NCBI GenBank assembly: GCA_039621445.1 | Contig: CP154956.1 | Coordinates: 63,690,257-63,754,256 of the forward strand | From: Euglena gracilis | Taxonomy: Eukaryota; Euglenida; Euglenophyceae; Euglenales | Reading direction: 5' to 3' | DNA: 64,000 nucleotides | Shown: positions 23,801 to 35,463 of the stretch, piece by piece | How the letters are laid out: each line of letters starts with the position of its first letter | Position numbering within the stretch: position 1 is the stretch's first letter | The notes under the pieces: generated by a model | Databases searched by the model: none | What the model saw: only the letters and a program-made list of their open reading frames with translations | Told to the model about the DNA's origin: nothing | Program-made: the position numbers and the translations under genes

Positions 23801-25259
23801 TTGACTTAAAAAAAGGATTTGTTGTTTGCTGCAGAGTTAGCTTCCCACACATACAAACCCCCCCAAATAACATCCCCCAATGATAAACCCCCAAAATCCC
23901 CTTTCAAACTTTTTGGGGATTACTCTGAGCTGGTCTCAGAATGGTGTAAGTAGATTTTATCGGACTTTTTCTGTTCGCCATTGCAGCATGTGTTTCAGGT
24001 GGGTGGGTGATTGGTAGGGGGGTGGGAGGGGGGGGTGCGAACAAGCTGTACACACATTCACATGCGACCTCCATGTGCTGTGGCTGGGTCGTGGGCAGAT
24101 GTGCCCTGCCGTGTGGGACCTGTCCCCCCGCTGTCGGCCGGCGCGGGCAACAACGCGGCGCTGACCAACTGCACCCTGGGCCTCATCAAGCCCCACGCCG
24201 TGGCCCAGGGGATCGCGGGGGACATCCTGCAGGCCGTCCTGGACGAGGGCTTCGAGGTCTCCGCCATCGGCGCGGTCGCCCTCACGACGGGCGACGCGGA
24301 GGACTTCCTCGAGGTGTACAAAGGGGTCGTGCCGGAGTACCGCCCCCGGCCCTGCTCGCCCCCAGCCAGCGAGCCCCACGTCTGCAAAGAGACACCCCGG
24401 AAGAAGTGTGTGAAATTTGGTGGATTTGGTGTATTTTGGTGGATTCCCCGCGCCACTTCAGCTGTAGTTAGCCAAATTCCTGGTGGACAGGGGGCACTTG
24501 AAGTTGTACCGCTTTGGGTCGCGCCCTCACCCACGCATTCCACCGTTCACCCATTCAAGTATTCAACCGTTCGTTCCAAGGACCAGTCGTGTGTTCGATG
24601 CCCGAAGTTGCGGATGTATGGGTCAATTGTGCTGGTCACCTTGGGGGCGATGGTTCTGTCTGGCCTGAGGCGGGTGCTGTTCGGCAATCAGGCAGTTCAG
24701 CAGTTCATTTCCTTTTTGGGAGAACGGCGAGGCGGTCCTCAATTGGAGGAGGGGCACGGCCTGGCCTGCGGGCCATGGTGGAGCAGCTCACGCTCGGCCC
24801 CTGCTGGGCGCTGGAGATCCGGGCCGAGAACGCGGCGCCGACCTTCCACCCGGCCCCCGGCGCCGGCAGGGGCCCTGAAGGAGGAAGGCTCCTGGTCAAA
24901 AGACCCGGGGGTTGCACACAGCAGGCCACCTTAGCCGACTTTCACCGCAGCTGCCGCCCGGGTGGACAACACCAGCCCAGAGGCTGTGGTGTGTGGGCCG
25001 GTGTGTGTGTGTGGGTGGGTGGGTGGGTGAATGGGTAAAGACCAATTGGGGGGCAGGTGGAGGGGGCCGGCCCCGGGCGTTCTGCGGGCCGCACGACCCG
25101 GAGATCGCGCGGGTGCTGAAGCCGCAGTCGCTGCGGGCGCGGTTCGGGGCGGACAAGATCAAGAACGCAGTCCACTGCACCGACCTGCCGGAGGATGCCG
25201 GGCTGGAGGTGGAGTTCTTCTTCCGCATCCTGGCAGCCCGCATGGTGGAGGGCGACTGA
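17877..25259 (+). CDS. NME7: NME7, nucleoside diphosphate kinase family member 7 (DM10 plus two NDK domains), multi-exon
   Basis: NME7 is a ciliary protein, associated with axonemes and gamma-tubulin complexes in animals. Exons read: 17877-17945 (ATG; MAQSIQDPRLAFVVDYDTHP) and 18162 to about 18319 (KYQLVYFLSDKTVEMYDIKN, FLKRCPYPSLDVNDFVLG), which give the DM10 domain; 19941 or 19951 to 20069 (SVFSRQLRISEYGDEQTKSI, ATFALIKP); 20435 to about 20764 (YERMGEIFRCIAKEGMRVKR, WMTQEEAAEFF); 21098-21274 (VVAYPIVALHLVGEDCVTRW); 23296-23700 (SLRAKYGTSVVLNVGH, ADRELQFFF); 24099-24341 (LTNCTLGLIKPHAV, EDFLEVYKGVVPEY); 24752 to about 24859 (TLGPCWALEIRAENAAPTF); 25063-25259 (AFCGPHDPEIARVLKP, KIKNAVHCTDLPED, stop). 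The second NDK domain keeps Lys of LIKPHA and the catalytic His in NAVHCTD. The first has ALIKP and a His in LNVGHEQ but has lost the S/T-D after it, so it may be weak. Exon 4 has a Pro-rich stretch before the NDK block, perhaps part intron. Some junctions need GC donors (24342, about 20765, about 24860). The length is typical for NME7. Confidence 0.9.
18465..18867. mobile_element. GGTAAACC-type TIR element, copy 2, in NME7 intron 2, with 17-bp flanking duplication
   Basis: Inverted ends are GGTAAACCCCCCCAAATAAT at 18469 and ATTATTTGGGGTTTACC ending at 18870. The 17-base sequence ACCAATCGCTTGCTTGC occurs perfectly at 18448-18464 and 18868-18884, so the insertion duplicated a long target, or the ACC is shared by end and target. 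The body is the reverse complement of the copy at 4979-5371. Confidence 0.85.
21483..21787. mobile_element. Near-perfect 300-bp palindromic (foldback) element in an NME7 intron
   Basis: The left arm starts ATATATGGCAGCCCGAAACT and the right arm ends with AGTTTCGGGCTGCCATATAT. Arms of about 130 bp match almost base for base, including CCGGGGGGGTCAAAA, GTTAATGATGGAATAGGG and GGCTTAGGGTTAGGCCTAA. A short unpaired centre lies at about 21630-21650. The TA-rich edges are compatible with a TA target. Confidence 0.9.
22148..23105. mobile_element. GCGCATTTTT-rich TIR element, copy B, interrupted by a second element
   Basis: The left part (22148-22530) begins with a G-run and GATGCGCTGCGCATTTTTCC. The right part (about 22985-23105) has GCGCATTTTT units, then CGAGGGCCGTCCAGCGCATT and a C-run, the inverted counterpart. 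The flanks both read CCGTATTC. Between them sits the separate TIR element at 22539-22958. It lies in an NME7 intron. Confidence 0.7.
22539..22958. mobile_element. TIR element with CTAGTCGTACGACC ends, nested in the GCGCATTTTT element
   Basis: The left end has a C-run followed by CTAGTCGTACGACCACCCCT. The right end reads CCGGTCATACGACTAGGGG. CGGTCACAGGTTGCAGG occurs four times inside, twice on each side. The hairpin core CCGGCGCGAAGCGCCGG is at about 22750. Confidence 0.8.
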
Positions 25260-26768
25260 CCCCAACCCCGGCCTGCCCAATGGCCGGACAGCACACGCAT
25301 GCAGCGCGGGGCCCGTTGCCCAGCTTCTGCTTTCCTGGCTCGAAGCGGATAGAGCGGCCGATGCATCCGTCGCCTGCCCCTGTGGTGCATCGCCAGACCC
25401 CTCCGTTCTCCCATTTGGCACGGGAAAGTGTTTGAGCTGTGTGTGCGCCGTCACAGAGAACATTCTTTCTGTTCTATTCCTTTTCATTTTTAACTTTTGC
25501 ATTCCACAAACAACAACAAGATGGGTCAATTCAGTTTCATCCGTTAAAAACCTGCACTTGGCAGAGAGTCTGCCCCCCCTCCCCGTGCCAAATGAGCTTT
25601 TGTCCAATCACTCCCCGCCCCCTGAGCAAGCTGACGCCACCCATTGGGGATTTCTTTTTTCACAGAAGCAATTTTATTCAACGATCACCCCTTGACCAGG
25701 AGTCAGGAGTGAAACCCACTTCAAATGACTGCCGACTCTCCGCATTGACAACGATTTGCCCGGTGGTGATGGGCGTAAAGGACGGGAGGGGGTCACATAT
25801 CTGATTTTTTTTTCGGAGGTTCTCTCTCAGAAGCACACACAAGCACAACCAAGTCCATTTCCTGCTCAAAACAGTGAATGGAGGAGAGCATGCCCCTGCT
25901 TTCTTTTGCTTTTCTTTTGCTTTCTTTTGTATGTGGCTTGTGTGAGTGTGAGTGTGGTTCTGCTGCTTTTCTTCAAAAAGGGGGGGAGACAACTCTGATT
26001 TGACAAACGAAGAGCTGAGAGAGAGAGGCAGGGGGGTTTTGCCAGAGCCATCGTCCTGAAAAAGGTTCCTCTCTGTACATCTCTGTTGTTATAGCATTTC
26101 TGCTCAGTTTTTTTTTTGTTGGTAAGAGGTGCAGTTTTCACTGGCAATGTGCATGTGTGCTGTCTTGGCAGTGAGGGAAGCAGGCCTTTAGCCAACAGGA
26201 ACAAAGCCTTTGGGGGAGGGGAAGGAATGCTTGAAAAGCAGCCGCCTCATCCCCTGATCTTTGCTGACCGCCTCTCCGCATACCAACCGCCAGCACACCT
26301 GTTTCCCGGTCACAGTGCCCTGTCTCTGTACTATGAATTAGTCACTCCAGCATGTGTTCCCTCCTTTGGCACGCGGGAAGAATACTGATTATGTCCTGTC
26401 TTTCACGCAGATATGAATTTGATTAATTCTGATTCAAAATGAAGAAACAATATTTCCCAAAATTTTAATTCACAGTTAAAGCTTGAAAGGCATCAGATTT
26501 CAAGTGTAAGGTGTTCGTTGTTGTTGCACGCATCCTCTGAATCGGAGGAGGAGGAGGATCACCACAACATAACAAAAAGGCACAAGCTCTCTCTTTTGGA
26601 GCCACAGAAAGCAAAACCCCCTCACCACCCAGTACAGGGGGTGGGTGACCATCGCTGGAAAACAGGAGAGGGGTTATTGCACCATCAGGAATTTTCATTG
26701 AAATGGCATTTCAACCTTTGCAATCGGAGGGTTTGTGTATCTCATTCGAGCTTCCGACCCCTCTCAGG

Positions 26769-27696
26769 GGGAGGGTTACACTAGGAGGATGGTCCGTCGG
26801 AGGATGCTGATGAGCATCCGTGAGTGTCGCTCGAGGATGCTCATGAGCATCCTCGAGTGTCGCCGGAGGTCTTTGGTGGTCGCTCAAGGATGCTCATGAG
26901 CATCCTTGAGTGACACTCAAGGATGCTCATGAGCATCCTCGAGTGTTCTCGGAGGTCGTTCGAGGTCGCTCAAGGATGCTCGTGAGCATCCTCCTACTGT
27001 CGTGCAAACATGTATCACGGGCCGAATGGAGGAAGGTTCAGATTGCTGGTAGGATGTGCACTAGAAAGACACGCAAAGGAAATGTGCAGATGAAGCTCAT
27101 TGTGCATCGTTTGACAGCCTTTGGCTGTGGCTCTGTGTGGGGGGTACAGAAGTATATGATGAGGGCAATCAGGGTGGCGGTGCAGAGGATTGCACATCGA
27201 CAGTAAGGGTCTGCTACATTGAGCGTGATGGGGCTCGTTGGGAACCAAAACATGTTTTCCGGACGAATTGTTGCTCAACTGCTCGAGGGCCCCAAAATAA
27301 CAAAATCCCTTGTGTTTCCAAATCGTTTTGGGGAGCAAATCTCTTGCGTTTCCAAGTCGTTTTGGGGGGTAAATCCCTTGTGTTTCCCAATCGTTTTGGG
27401 GGACATGAGTTTTTTTTTTGTGGCCCCGTGATACATGCAAGCATGACAGTAGGAGGATGCTCGAGATATCGCTCAAGGTCACTCAAGGATGCTCATGAGC
27501 ATCCTCGAGTGTCGTCAGAGGTCGGTCGAGGTCGCTCAAGGATGCTCATGAGCATCCTTGAGCATGCTCAAGGATGCTCATGAGCATCCTTGAGCATGCT
27601 CAAGGATGCTTGCTAAGCCCCCCCCCCCTCAAGGGGGGGGGCTTAAAAATGCTCAAGGATGCTTGAGCTTGAGCATCCTCCTACCGTAACCCCCCC
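26769..27696. mobile_element. Element built of repeated 18-bp palindromes GGATGCTCATGAGCATCC
   Basis: The outer ends are GGGTTACACTAGGAGGATG and the inverted CATCCTCCTACCGTAACCCC. The 11-base sequence CCCCTCTCAGG flanks both sides (26758-26768 and 27697-27707), consistent with a target duplication. GGATGCTCATGAGCATCC occurs at least six times exactly (for example near 26834, 26888, 26920, 27488, 27540, 27570), plus variants. A second inverted pair, CTACTGTCGTGCAAACATG at 26994 and CATGCAAGCATGACAGTAG ending 27452, encloses a non-palindromic middle, so one element may have inserted into another. Confidence 0.8.
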
Positions 27697-28056
27697 CCCC
27701 TCTCAGGTGCAACCTACAACTGAACAGAGGGGAGGAATCGGAAGTGCCACTGGCTTAATATGAGGAGCAAACCCCCAAATACCTTGTATTCGGGGCGTGC
27801 CAAAAATCTGCCCTGGGGTTGATTGTGCTTGAATGTCGCTTCTTTATGTATTTTTTTCAAACTTCATACCATTCCTGCATTGGAAACCCATTGTTTAAAG
27901 GTCTTTTTTGCGCCTTCTGGAAATTTGTCATTCTTTTTCCAAATGTGCATTACCTCCACTAGGAGATTGTCTTGTAGTTGTTTGACCTACCAAATATAGG
28001 CCCCGTTTTTCATTTGGGTGGGAGTTTGCAATTTCATGTAGAATTTATGTTGGGTT

Positions 28057-28449
28057 CAGGGTTCGATATAAGGAGGGTGTACATGGTTCAGGTGGGGGGG
28101 TGTCCCCCCCACCCCCCCCCTCCTGGCCCGCAGGGGGGTCCAGACCCCCCCCACCTGCAAGGGAGGGTCCGGACCGACCCTCAGGGGGTACCCGGGACCC
28201 CCCCCCAAAAAGGGTCATTTTTTTCCTCCGGCGCTTCGCGCCGAAAATTTTTTGCATTTTTGGCCAATTTTTGCCCAAAAAGTGCCCAAAATGGCACTTT
28301 TGGTCGTTTTGGGTGGTCAAAATTTTTCGGTCACCCTGACCGCGCCACTGTTTAGGTGGGGGGGTGTCCCCCCACCCCCCCCCCCTCCTGGCCCGCAGGG
28401 GGGGGGGATCCGGACCACCCCCCCCCTCCTCTCCTTATATCGAACCCTG
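28057..28449. mobile_element. hAT-like MITE, CAGGGTTCGATATAAGG ends, copy 1
   Basis: Ends are CAGGGTTCGATATAAGGAGG and CTCCTTATATCGAACCCTG. Flanking 8-mers are GTTGGGTT and ATTGGGTT (7 of 8 match). Inside are paired blocks GGTGGGGGGGTGTCCCC and CTCCTGGCCCGCAGGGGG, the core CCGGCGCTTCGCGCCGAAAA and the run GCCCAAAAAGTGCCCAAAAT. It is closely similar to the copy at 49930-50308. Confidence 0.9.
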
Positions 28450-28806
28450 ATTGGGTTATATTTGGGGGTGAAATTCAAGTTTCCAAACCATACAAGTTCT
28501 CTAATATGGTTTCACCCTCATTTTTTTGGACCAATTGTCACAGAATGGCAAATTTTCGGTATTTTCAATCTCGCACGACGCCTGTCAGTGCTTCCCCAGA
28601 AGGGGGTTATATTTGGTCGCCAAATCAAACCACCCAGGCAGTCTTTTTTCACGGGGGGGGGGGGGAGGTATTTGGGGGAGTTTGCGTGTATTTGCTGACC
28701 TGTCCTGGTGTGGCGTGTCTCCCACCTCTGTACCCACTGATTTGCCTCCTGGTGATTTTCAAAATTCTGGCATTTTTCCTTGAAAATGGATTTTTTTTCC
28801 GATGGT

Positions 28807-28810
<4 letters not shown>

Positions 28811-28896
<86 letters not shown>

Positions 28897-28926
28897 CCTC
28901 CCTCCCTCCCTCCCTCTCTCTCTCTC
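28811..28926. repeat. (CT)n microsatellite
   Basis: A pure CT run grades into TCCC units and back to CT. Predicted Leu/Ser or Arg/Glu repeat proteins on either strand here are artefacts of the repeat. Confidence 0.97.
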
Positions 28927-29089
28927 TGCATCACCCCCCGATCACCTCTCCAAAAATTTTCTTAACACAAGTCAGCGAATATCAGTGAGTTCGGGACCAA
29001 CAAAAAAATGCACATTCTCAATGCCCCTCCACAAAAATTCGAAAAGGCCAATGCTGGTGATCAGAACACTGTTTTTTTCCTTCCACAGT

Positions 29090-30035
29090 GTATGTTCCGA
29101 TCCGTGGTCCCTGGAGGACTGCGCTTTTGATTTCACTGGCGACACATGTCGTCCACCACAAGCACTCTGTCGAAGGAGCGGGCGGCTGGCTTTAAAGGTG
29201 TGCTGTGTGATCCGGTGTGATCCGGTGTTTTTGTGCCCATTTATTTGCTCTGGAATTTTCGGTTGCCAACACAGTGTTTTCTTATCAATTTTGTTTGGAG
29301 GATGCCCCCCCCCATGTCGAATGGCCACCCCTCCCTCGGTTGGAGGTCACCATTTCGGAGGTTTGGCCAGATTTTTGGCATGTTCCGAAGTGCTGGGCTG
29401 AAAATTTTGCCGTCCAAAATCGCCCAAAATGCCATTTTGGGCATTTTTGTCAAAAAATGCAAAAAAAAAATTCGACACAAAGTGCCAATAAGTTGACTTT
29501 TGAGAGGGGGTCCCACGTACTCCCCAGCCCACAGATTTATTTGACCCCTTGTCTACAACTGAGCCCCCGGTCGGAGGACCGAAGTTACCAGTCATGGGAC
29601 AGGGGGGATCAGTTTCCCAGGCTTTCCTATGCCTCCACCTCTCCTTGCGCAGGCCGCACATTGTGGGACCGGGAGCCGCCCTTTCCCGGTCTGGAGAACT
29701 ACGTCCCTGTGAGGCCGCCCACGATGTACCTGCCCCCGCGCTGTGCGGTGGTAACCCGAGGTGGAATCCCGAATGTGTTCTCCCAAGGGAACGCCACCTT
29801 GGATGTACTCGGTTTTGGGACTTCCTCCCCCTCCAGAGGGGCTCGGTATGTGTGACGCACTGAGAACATTTGCATTCCCCCCCCCCAAGAGGTTTCCCCC
29901 TTTTTCTTTGGTGCTGAGCGCGGAAAACCCTTCATCACCGCCCAAATTTGCTTTCCTGGTGGGGACAGGGTTCAATGTGAGGAGGGTGTGTGGGGTTTAG
30001 GTGGAGACACCCCCTCACACACACACCACACCACA

Positions 30036-30068
<33 letters not shown>

Positions 30069-31432
30069 ACACACCACCTCTTCCTGGGTCCGACCCCCTC
30101 CACTCCCCTTAAATCGAGCCGTGGGCAGGGAGGCGGGCTCCGGTGCGCCACCGAGCCCATCCCGCGACGCCGGACCGCTGGTGGGGGATGCCCCTGGACC
30201 GCAGCACGGGGCTGTCCAAGTTCGTGGAATGGCCCCCAACGCCGGCGGTGTGCCACTGCTGTGTGCATCGGCATTTTGCTGAAGGGTTTGGAGTGCTCTC
30301 CAGGCAAAGGAATTTGAATTGCAACGTACTTTCAAGGTTTGTTTGTTTCGCTACGGCGATTATTTTTTGCTTGGCTCTCTATCCCCTCCCAAGAACAAAC
30401 TTCCCATCCTGCTCAGCACCTAAAATCTTTGACAGCATTTTTGAAAAAACTTTGCTTCGATTGTGAAATTTTGTGCCGGAATTTTTGACAGAGGCTTGGA
30501 AGAAGGGACAATGAGAGGGAGGCATGGCATCTGTGCAAGAAAATTGAAAAAAAAAACCGCCGTCAAAAAAAAATCGACGGTCTCATCTCCTCCAAAAATT
30601 GAGTCATTATGTTTTTATGAAAGTTGCCAAAAGATTGTTGGGTTGGTATGAATGGGAGGAGTCGGTAGAAACGGGGGGTCGTTCTAAATGGGGGGGAGGG
30701 GGGTTACTCCAGCTGTAGGACCTGGAAGCTATTTTTTTAAGACAGTTGTTGAAAATGCCAAGAGAGGGTTATTTCTCAAATCATTGCTGAGAATTTCGGC
30801 CAATACACTCCACCGAAATGATGTTGCATTTATTTTCTCTTCAGAGAATGCATGTCACACACGACACAAATATGCTAAAAGTCAATGTATACTTTTTCTG
30901 TGGGGACCAGACAAATGATGTTAATTTGTTGTTCTGGTCGAATACGAACATATTTTTGATGGAAATAATGTGTCTCAGGGGGAATGTTTTCCTCCCCCTC
31001 CCCTGTCAACCGTAACCAAGGCAGGGTGTCTGGGGTTTAAACACCACATATAACCATTTGTTGTGTTCCCAAAAACTGCTCCTAAGCTTGGGTTGTTCAC
31101 ATTTGGCACATCCCTTTTTTTTTCTGCCACCCCCGGGATGTTCTGCTGCAAAAAAACATTCTTTCTCGGAGAGAGATTTCTTTCCTGCGGGGGTGGGGTC
31201 CTCCAGCCCGGACTTCCTTTCTGGTGGCAGCCCGGGGCAGGGCACCGGGGGACACCCAGCCCCTCCCCCTGGGGCTCTGCTAAGGCAGGCCGGGCCCCAG
31301 GGGATCGCACCACCACTGCACCCACCGGCGGTTGTGCCTTTGCCCTCAGGCGGGGCGCAGCGGCATCACTGCCTCCCGGACCGCCCCACCCCCGAAGTTG
31401 GCTCCGCTGTCGGTGCGGAGCGCGGCCGCTGA
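29090..31432 (+). CDS. Unrecognised multi-exon gene (Cys-rich exon, Pro-rich exons)
   Basis: Four stretches have the GC-rich third positions typical of the window's genes and usable splice sites. (1) About 29090-29205 encodes VCSDPWSLEDCAFDFTGDTC and ends at a good donor AAG-GTGTGC. (2) About 29653-29760 encodes LWDREPPFPGLENYVPVRPP and MYLPPRCAVVTR. (3) About 30132-30247 encodes PDRWWGMPLDRSTGLSKFVE. (4) About 31237-31432 is a Pro-rich end with stop. Junctions 2-3 (phase 1) and 3-4 (phase 0) agree with GT-AG; junction 1-2 fits only a GC donor. I do not recognise the family. The start is not found and may lie upstream of 29 kb. The short P/Y/W-rich exons resemble ciliary microtubule-associated proteins in style only, which is a guess. 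Confidence 0.45.
29967..30121. repeat. Degenerate copy of the CAGGGTTCGATATAAGG element containing an (AC)n microsatellite
   Basis: It reads CAGGGTTCAATGTGAGGAGG at the left and CCTTAAATCGAGCC at the right, diverged versions of the ends at 28057-28449. The middle is replaced by an AC run at about 30003-30072. It lies in an intron of the gene at 29090-31432. Confidence 0.6.
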
Positions 31433-34400
31433 CTCGGTGCCCCCCGCCTCCTCCTCTGCTCCTTCGGGGCACCGGGTCTCTTTCCCCCCTCTCCTGTGAC
31501 CCTAAGCATATGCCATATACCGTGTCTTCCTTTCTGTTGTGTGGTGAGGGGGGGGGGGGGCAGGCCACGGGAGGGGGGTTTGTGGGAAACAAGGTCGCGG
31601 CCAGCTGCGGCCCAACCAAAATGTATTTGGTTCCTTTGAGAGTTCCCGGGTTGGGCCCCATATGCCGTGGTGACACCTGCTCTTAACGTTCAAAGTCCCT
31701 GCCTTCATCTCCCCATCCGGGCCACCATATCACATTCTGATCAAATTATTTGGGTTTTGGGAGCTGTCGTCGTTTTCAAAAACAATGTTGATTTGCGCAA
31801 AGGCTTCTTATTAATTTGGAAGACCCCCTGGGAGGGGTCCCAGGCCAGAGGCCCAGGTATGGGTTTCAGCGCAAAGTGCCGAAAAATTTTTGGGGCATGC
31901 CCTTAGACCGCCCGATCTTGCCCCCCCCCCCTCCGGGCGCAGGGCTAGCTGGGTGGGGGGACGCCCCCCGGGAGTCTTAAAAGTAAGTCTGGTGCACACC
32001 AACAAAGGAAAAAATCTTTAATTGCAAGATCGGCGCCTCAACAATTGGCGTATATTTTAGACCTTCGGCTCGAGGCTCAGCCTTCAACTTCATGGCAGGA
32101 AAGCACGGCCCCGCACCAGCCAATCCCCAACGGGTCCACTGCCTGCATTCGCCCTGCCCTTCACCCTCTACCCGCCCTACCCACTCGTTGTCGCATCGCC
32201 GCTTGGCCTCCACCCTCGTTTTTGGCATGTTCCATTCGTCCTGCTGCCCGGATTGACGAGCCCCAGCCTCTCAGAGGGGGTGGGAGGGGGTCACCACCCT
32301 GCCCAGGATAGAACCCTCCCCTCCCCGATAGAAGCACGGTGCCGCTACAAGCGCACGGTCCAAATAAAAGTGCACCATTCGCCGGCAGGGCAGTCTTTAA
32401 GGGACGGGATTATAGTGACCGAAAAATTGTCCATGTTTTGGCAAAAGTGGGTCTGCTTCTGGGGAAAAGCAATTCTGGCATTTGTACCATCGTCCATTTA
32501 GCCAAAACGTCAAATAATGTGTTTTTCGACTTTTAGTTTTCGACCCGGTTCAGGCCCTTGGCCGGCCCTCAGGCCCAAAGGCAGTCTTTAAGGGGCGGTC
32601 TTTAACGGGAAAAAAGTTTTCTGGATTTTTATTGAATGCTCTGGGACAGGAAATTTTTTGCTTGAAGACTGCCCTGCAGCCACCGAAGGTGGCCGTGCAG
32701 TGCAACACAGCAAACCCCCCCCCATTTGAATGGGACTTCCGAAGGAAAGCAACGAAAACCACGCGGGGAGTTCCAAATAGAACTGCACCCCGGCCCCCGC
32801 CGCCCAAGGAGGGGTCCACTTTAAGTGCCTTCATGCTTCTATTTAGAAGGTGGTTATGTCCCAGACCTGAGAATTCCCGTCTGTGACATCTTTTAGGTCA
32901 TTTTGAGCCGTAAATTGGCTCCCAGGATGAAATGATGTTTGCGGGTCGAGGGCAGTCCCCTCTCCGGCTTCGCAGGCAATCCCTGGCAGACCGCCCTGTT
33001 TCTTTCCCCGTCCTCCGTTGTTTTTTTTTGGCCCCCACCTGGTCACCCAGCCAAGGCCTCCACCTCCCCCATGTCTCATTGGTGCTGCATGGTGTTCGCT
33101 CGTGCTGAGGCCTATCGCCCCTGCTGGCCACACCCATGCCATTGTCTTTCAGGATCCTCATCACAACACAGGACGGTCCTAAAGGGACTGGATTTTTTTT
33201 TTATTCAAGGGATTTCCCTTGAGGACCGCCTTCTGGCCAAAGCTCCGGCCAAGGGCTGGTCCAAGCCTCAAACAAGGTCAAAAAAAATTCTCAGGAAATT
33301 TTTTTCCGTTTTGGGTGTATGTTCGATGGTGCTGGGAATCAATTCTTCATGATGTTGATCTGTTTTTTTTTTGCAGAGAAATGTTGCATCTTCGCCCATT
33401 TTCCTGTGGATTTTCAGTTGAATGTGCCAGGGCAAGCAGAATTTTTTTCCCATGTAGCTCTGCCGTAAAGTCTGCTGAAGTGGCGTTTTCTGTTTTTATT
33501 TTGGAGGTGATAGTGCACCCGTGGTTGCAGGGGGGGAGGGGGGGTCACGTTTTCTTGAGATATTTTGGAAAGTCCCGTGTTGACCTAAAAGCACACCTTG
33601 GCGAAATGGCAGAGTCGAAAGTTTGGGGGGGGGGGGTTGGCTGACAGTCTGGACCCCTTGTTGGCTGAATAACTCGAGCCTGGAGTGGATTTGGATTCAA
33701 ACAGAGGTATTTCAGAAAATCCGGATCCATTCACTCGTGTTTGGAGAAAAATATCCAGAAACAGGGCCTGGGTGGGTTTTTGGTGACAATGCGTGGTTGT
33801 TGTTGTCTATTCGAACCCGCACAGGGGGGGTGCATGAGGTGAGGGAGGTGAGTTACACCCCAAATCATAACCGCCCCCAAATAAAATACTCCCGAGTACC
33901 AACTCTGACAATTCAAATAATGAACTGTCCCTCCGCACAGGGTGGTCCACAATGGACAGGGTGTTTTTTTTCCCTCGTTACAGACCGCCCCATAAAAAGC
34001 CCTTTGTGCCTGAACTGGGGCTTGAACAGGGTCAATAACTAAAAGGTTGAAAAGCACATTTTTTGGGTTTTGGATGGATGGATGATGGTCCAAGGATGCC
34101 AGAAGTCACATATTTTTTCCGAAGTCGACCTGACCTGTCTTCACCAAAATATGTCCATTTTTGCGGCCATTTTCCCCTTATTTTTTCATTGAATGTGCTG
34201 GGACAGGAAGTTTTTTTTTCCATTAAGGACCGCCCTGCCTCACATGGCATGATACAGTGAAGGCAAAAAAATAAGGAGGAATAATCACCACAAACATATG
34301 AAAAATCAGCTATTTGGTCAGAAAACATATCAAAAGAGCACCCATTCTACCAAAAAGCCCTAAAAATGCCAAAAAAGGGGGACTGGAGGCATGTTGCAAA

Positions 34401-35450
34401 CTTTTCGACCATTTTCAAGTTTTTTGTCCAAATACAACCCCGCCCCCCCCCCCCAAATGATCATCCCCTCGACCCTGATTTCAGGTGGCCAAATGATACA
34501 CCGGGGGGGTTTATTATTTGGGATATCTGGGAGGGTCAATTAGGTCAAGGAGGTGGGGAGGTGGGAGGTGAAGGAGCTGATACAGCGGACACCTCTTTCT
34601 CTCGGTGGTGGGCCTCGCTCTTCCTTCAAATAGACAAGAGCTTAGCAACCCCCCTGTTAAGCGCCCACTGCCCTCGTTTGCATATTGCACCCAATATATG
34701 AGTGTGTGGAACTTAAAAGCCTGAAGAGACCATTTTTCTCACCTTTTTACAGCAGATGGGAATATTATTTTTGATTTATTGCACAAAAAAAGTGCAATAA
34801 ATGCCATAGATGCAATAAAATCCTAAAAAGAAGTTGGACGCTGATGCAACTGGGCTTTTTTTTGAGGCATATTATGCGTCCCTAATAAGTGTGCAGTGGC
34901 AATTGAAGGGTGCAATACAAAACCCCGTCCCCAAAAGCGGACGAGTCTGCGATTGCAGGGGGGCAAAGAGAATGCGGAGGAACTGGCAACTCATCAAGGC
35001 GCAAAGGTGGAGCAGTGTGTTCAGAACACTTCCACAGTCATGTTGCACTCCACAATGTTATTCATAGGGGGTTTACCTGGAGTTCGACCTGGTCCCTTGT
35101 ATAAATCCCTGTCCATGGGGCATTTTGGGGTGATCCCGGTGATGAGTTTTTCCCACTCAGTGTAGATCCTGACTGAGCTGGCACCGAAAGGAACGGGTGG
35201 ATTTCAAGCTGTACTCCAGTACAGGCTGTTTTAAGTCAAGGCCGACCCCACCGGGGAGCTGCCTAGGCATCCAGATCCGACCGGGGGGGGGGGGGTACAG
35301 CACATGGCCAAAGTGCCTGGACACTCGGCCAAGGCACTTCCAGCGCCAAAGGCACTGGAAGCTCAAAAAGCCCATTTTGGGGCACATTTTGGCCCATGAC
35401 CAGGCACCGACCCCCCCCCCCGGAGGTGGGTGGGTGGCTTCACTGTCTCG
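31433..35450. other. Spacer, decayed repeats
   Basis: No supported exon. Similar blocks recur within it, and with 7370-7470 and 39690-39770: CATTGAATGTGCTGGGACAGG followed by a T-run and GGACCGCCCTGCC, at about 32630, 33415 and 34190. They are old copies of one element family whose limits I cannot fix. The minus-strand frame at 30975-31676 overlaps the last exon of the previous gene and is judged a shadow. Confidence 0.55.
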
Positions 35451-35463
35451 CTTTCCCCCCCCA

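Larger units (their letters stand above)
25260..29084. other. Spacer downstream of NME7; elements listed separately
   Basis: The 3' untranslated region of NME7 must begin here. No exon with the local codon bias was seen. The acidic frame at about 26518-26780 is too weak to call. The part from 26769 to 27696 is a palindrome-rich element, 28057-28449 a hAT-like MITE and 28811-28926 a CT microsatellite. Confidence 0.6.

Noticed and set aside
26781-27690. CRISPR-like array
   Set aside because: The repeated GGATGCTCATGAGCATCC units are perfect palindromes with irregular, related spacers inside a TIR element in a eukaryotic genome.
28518-28988. Long Leu/Ser and Arg/Glu repeat open frames on both strands
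   Set aside because: They are translations of the CT microsatellite at 28811-28926 and have no independent coding sign.
30975-31676. 233-codon minus-strand open frame
   Set aside because: It is antisense to the Pro-rich last exon of the gene ending at 31432, and its composition follows from that exon. No domain.
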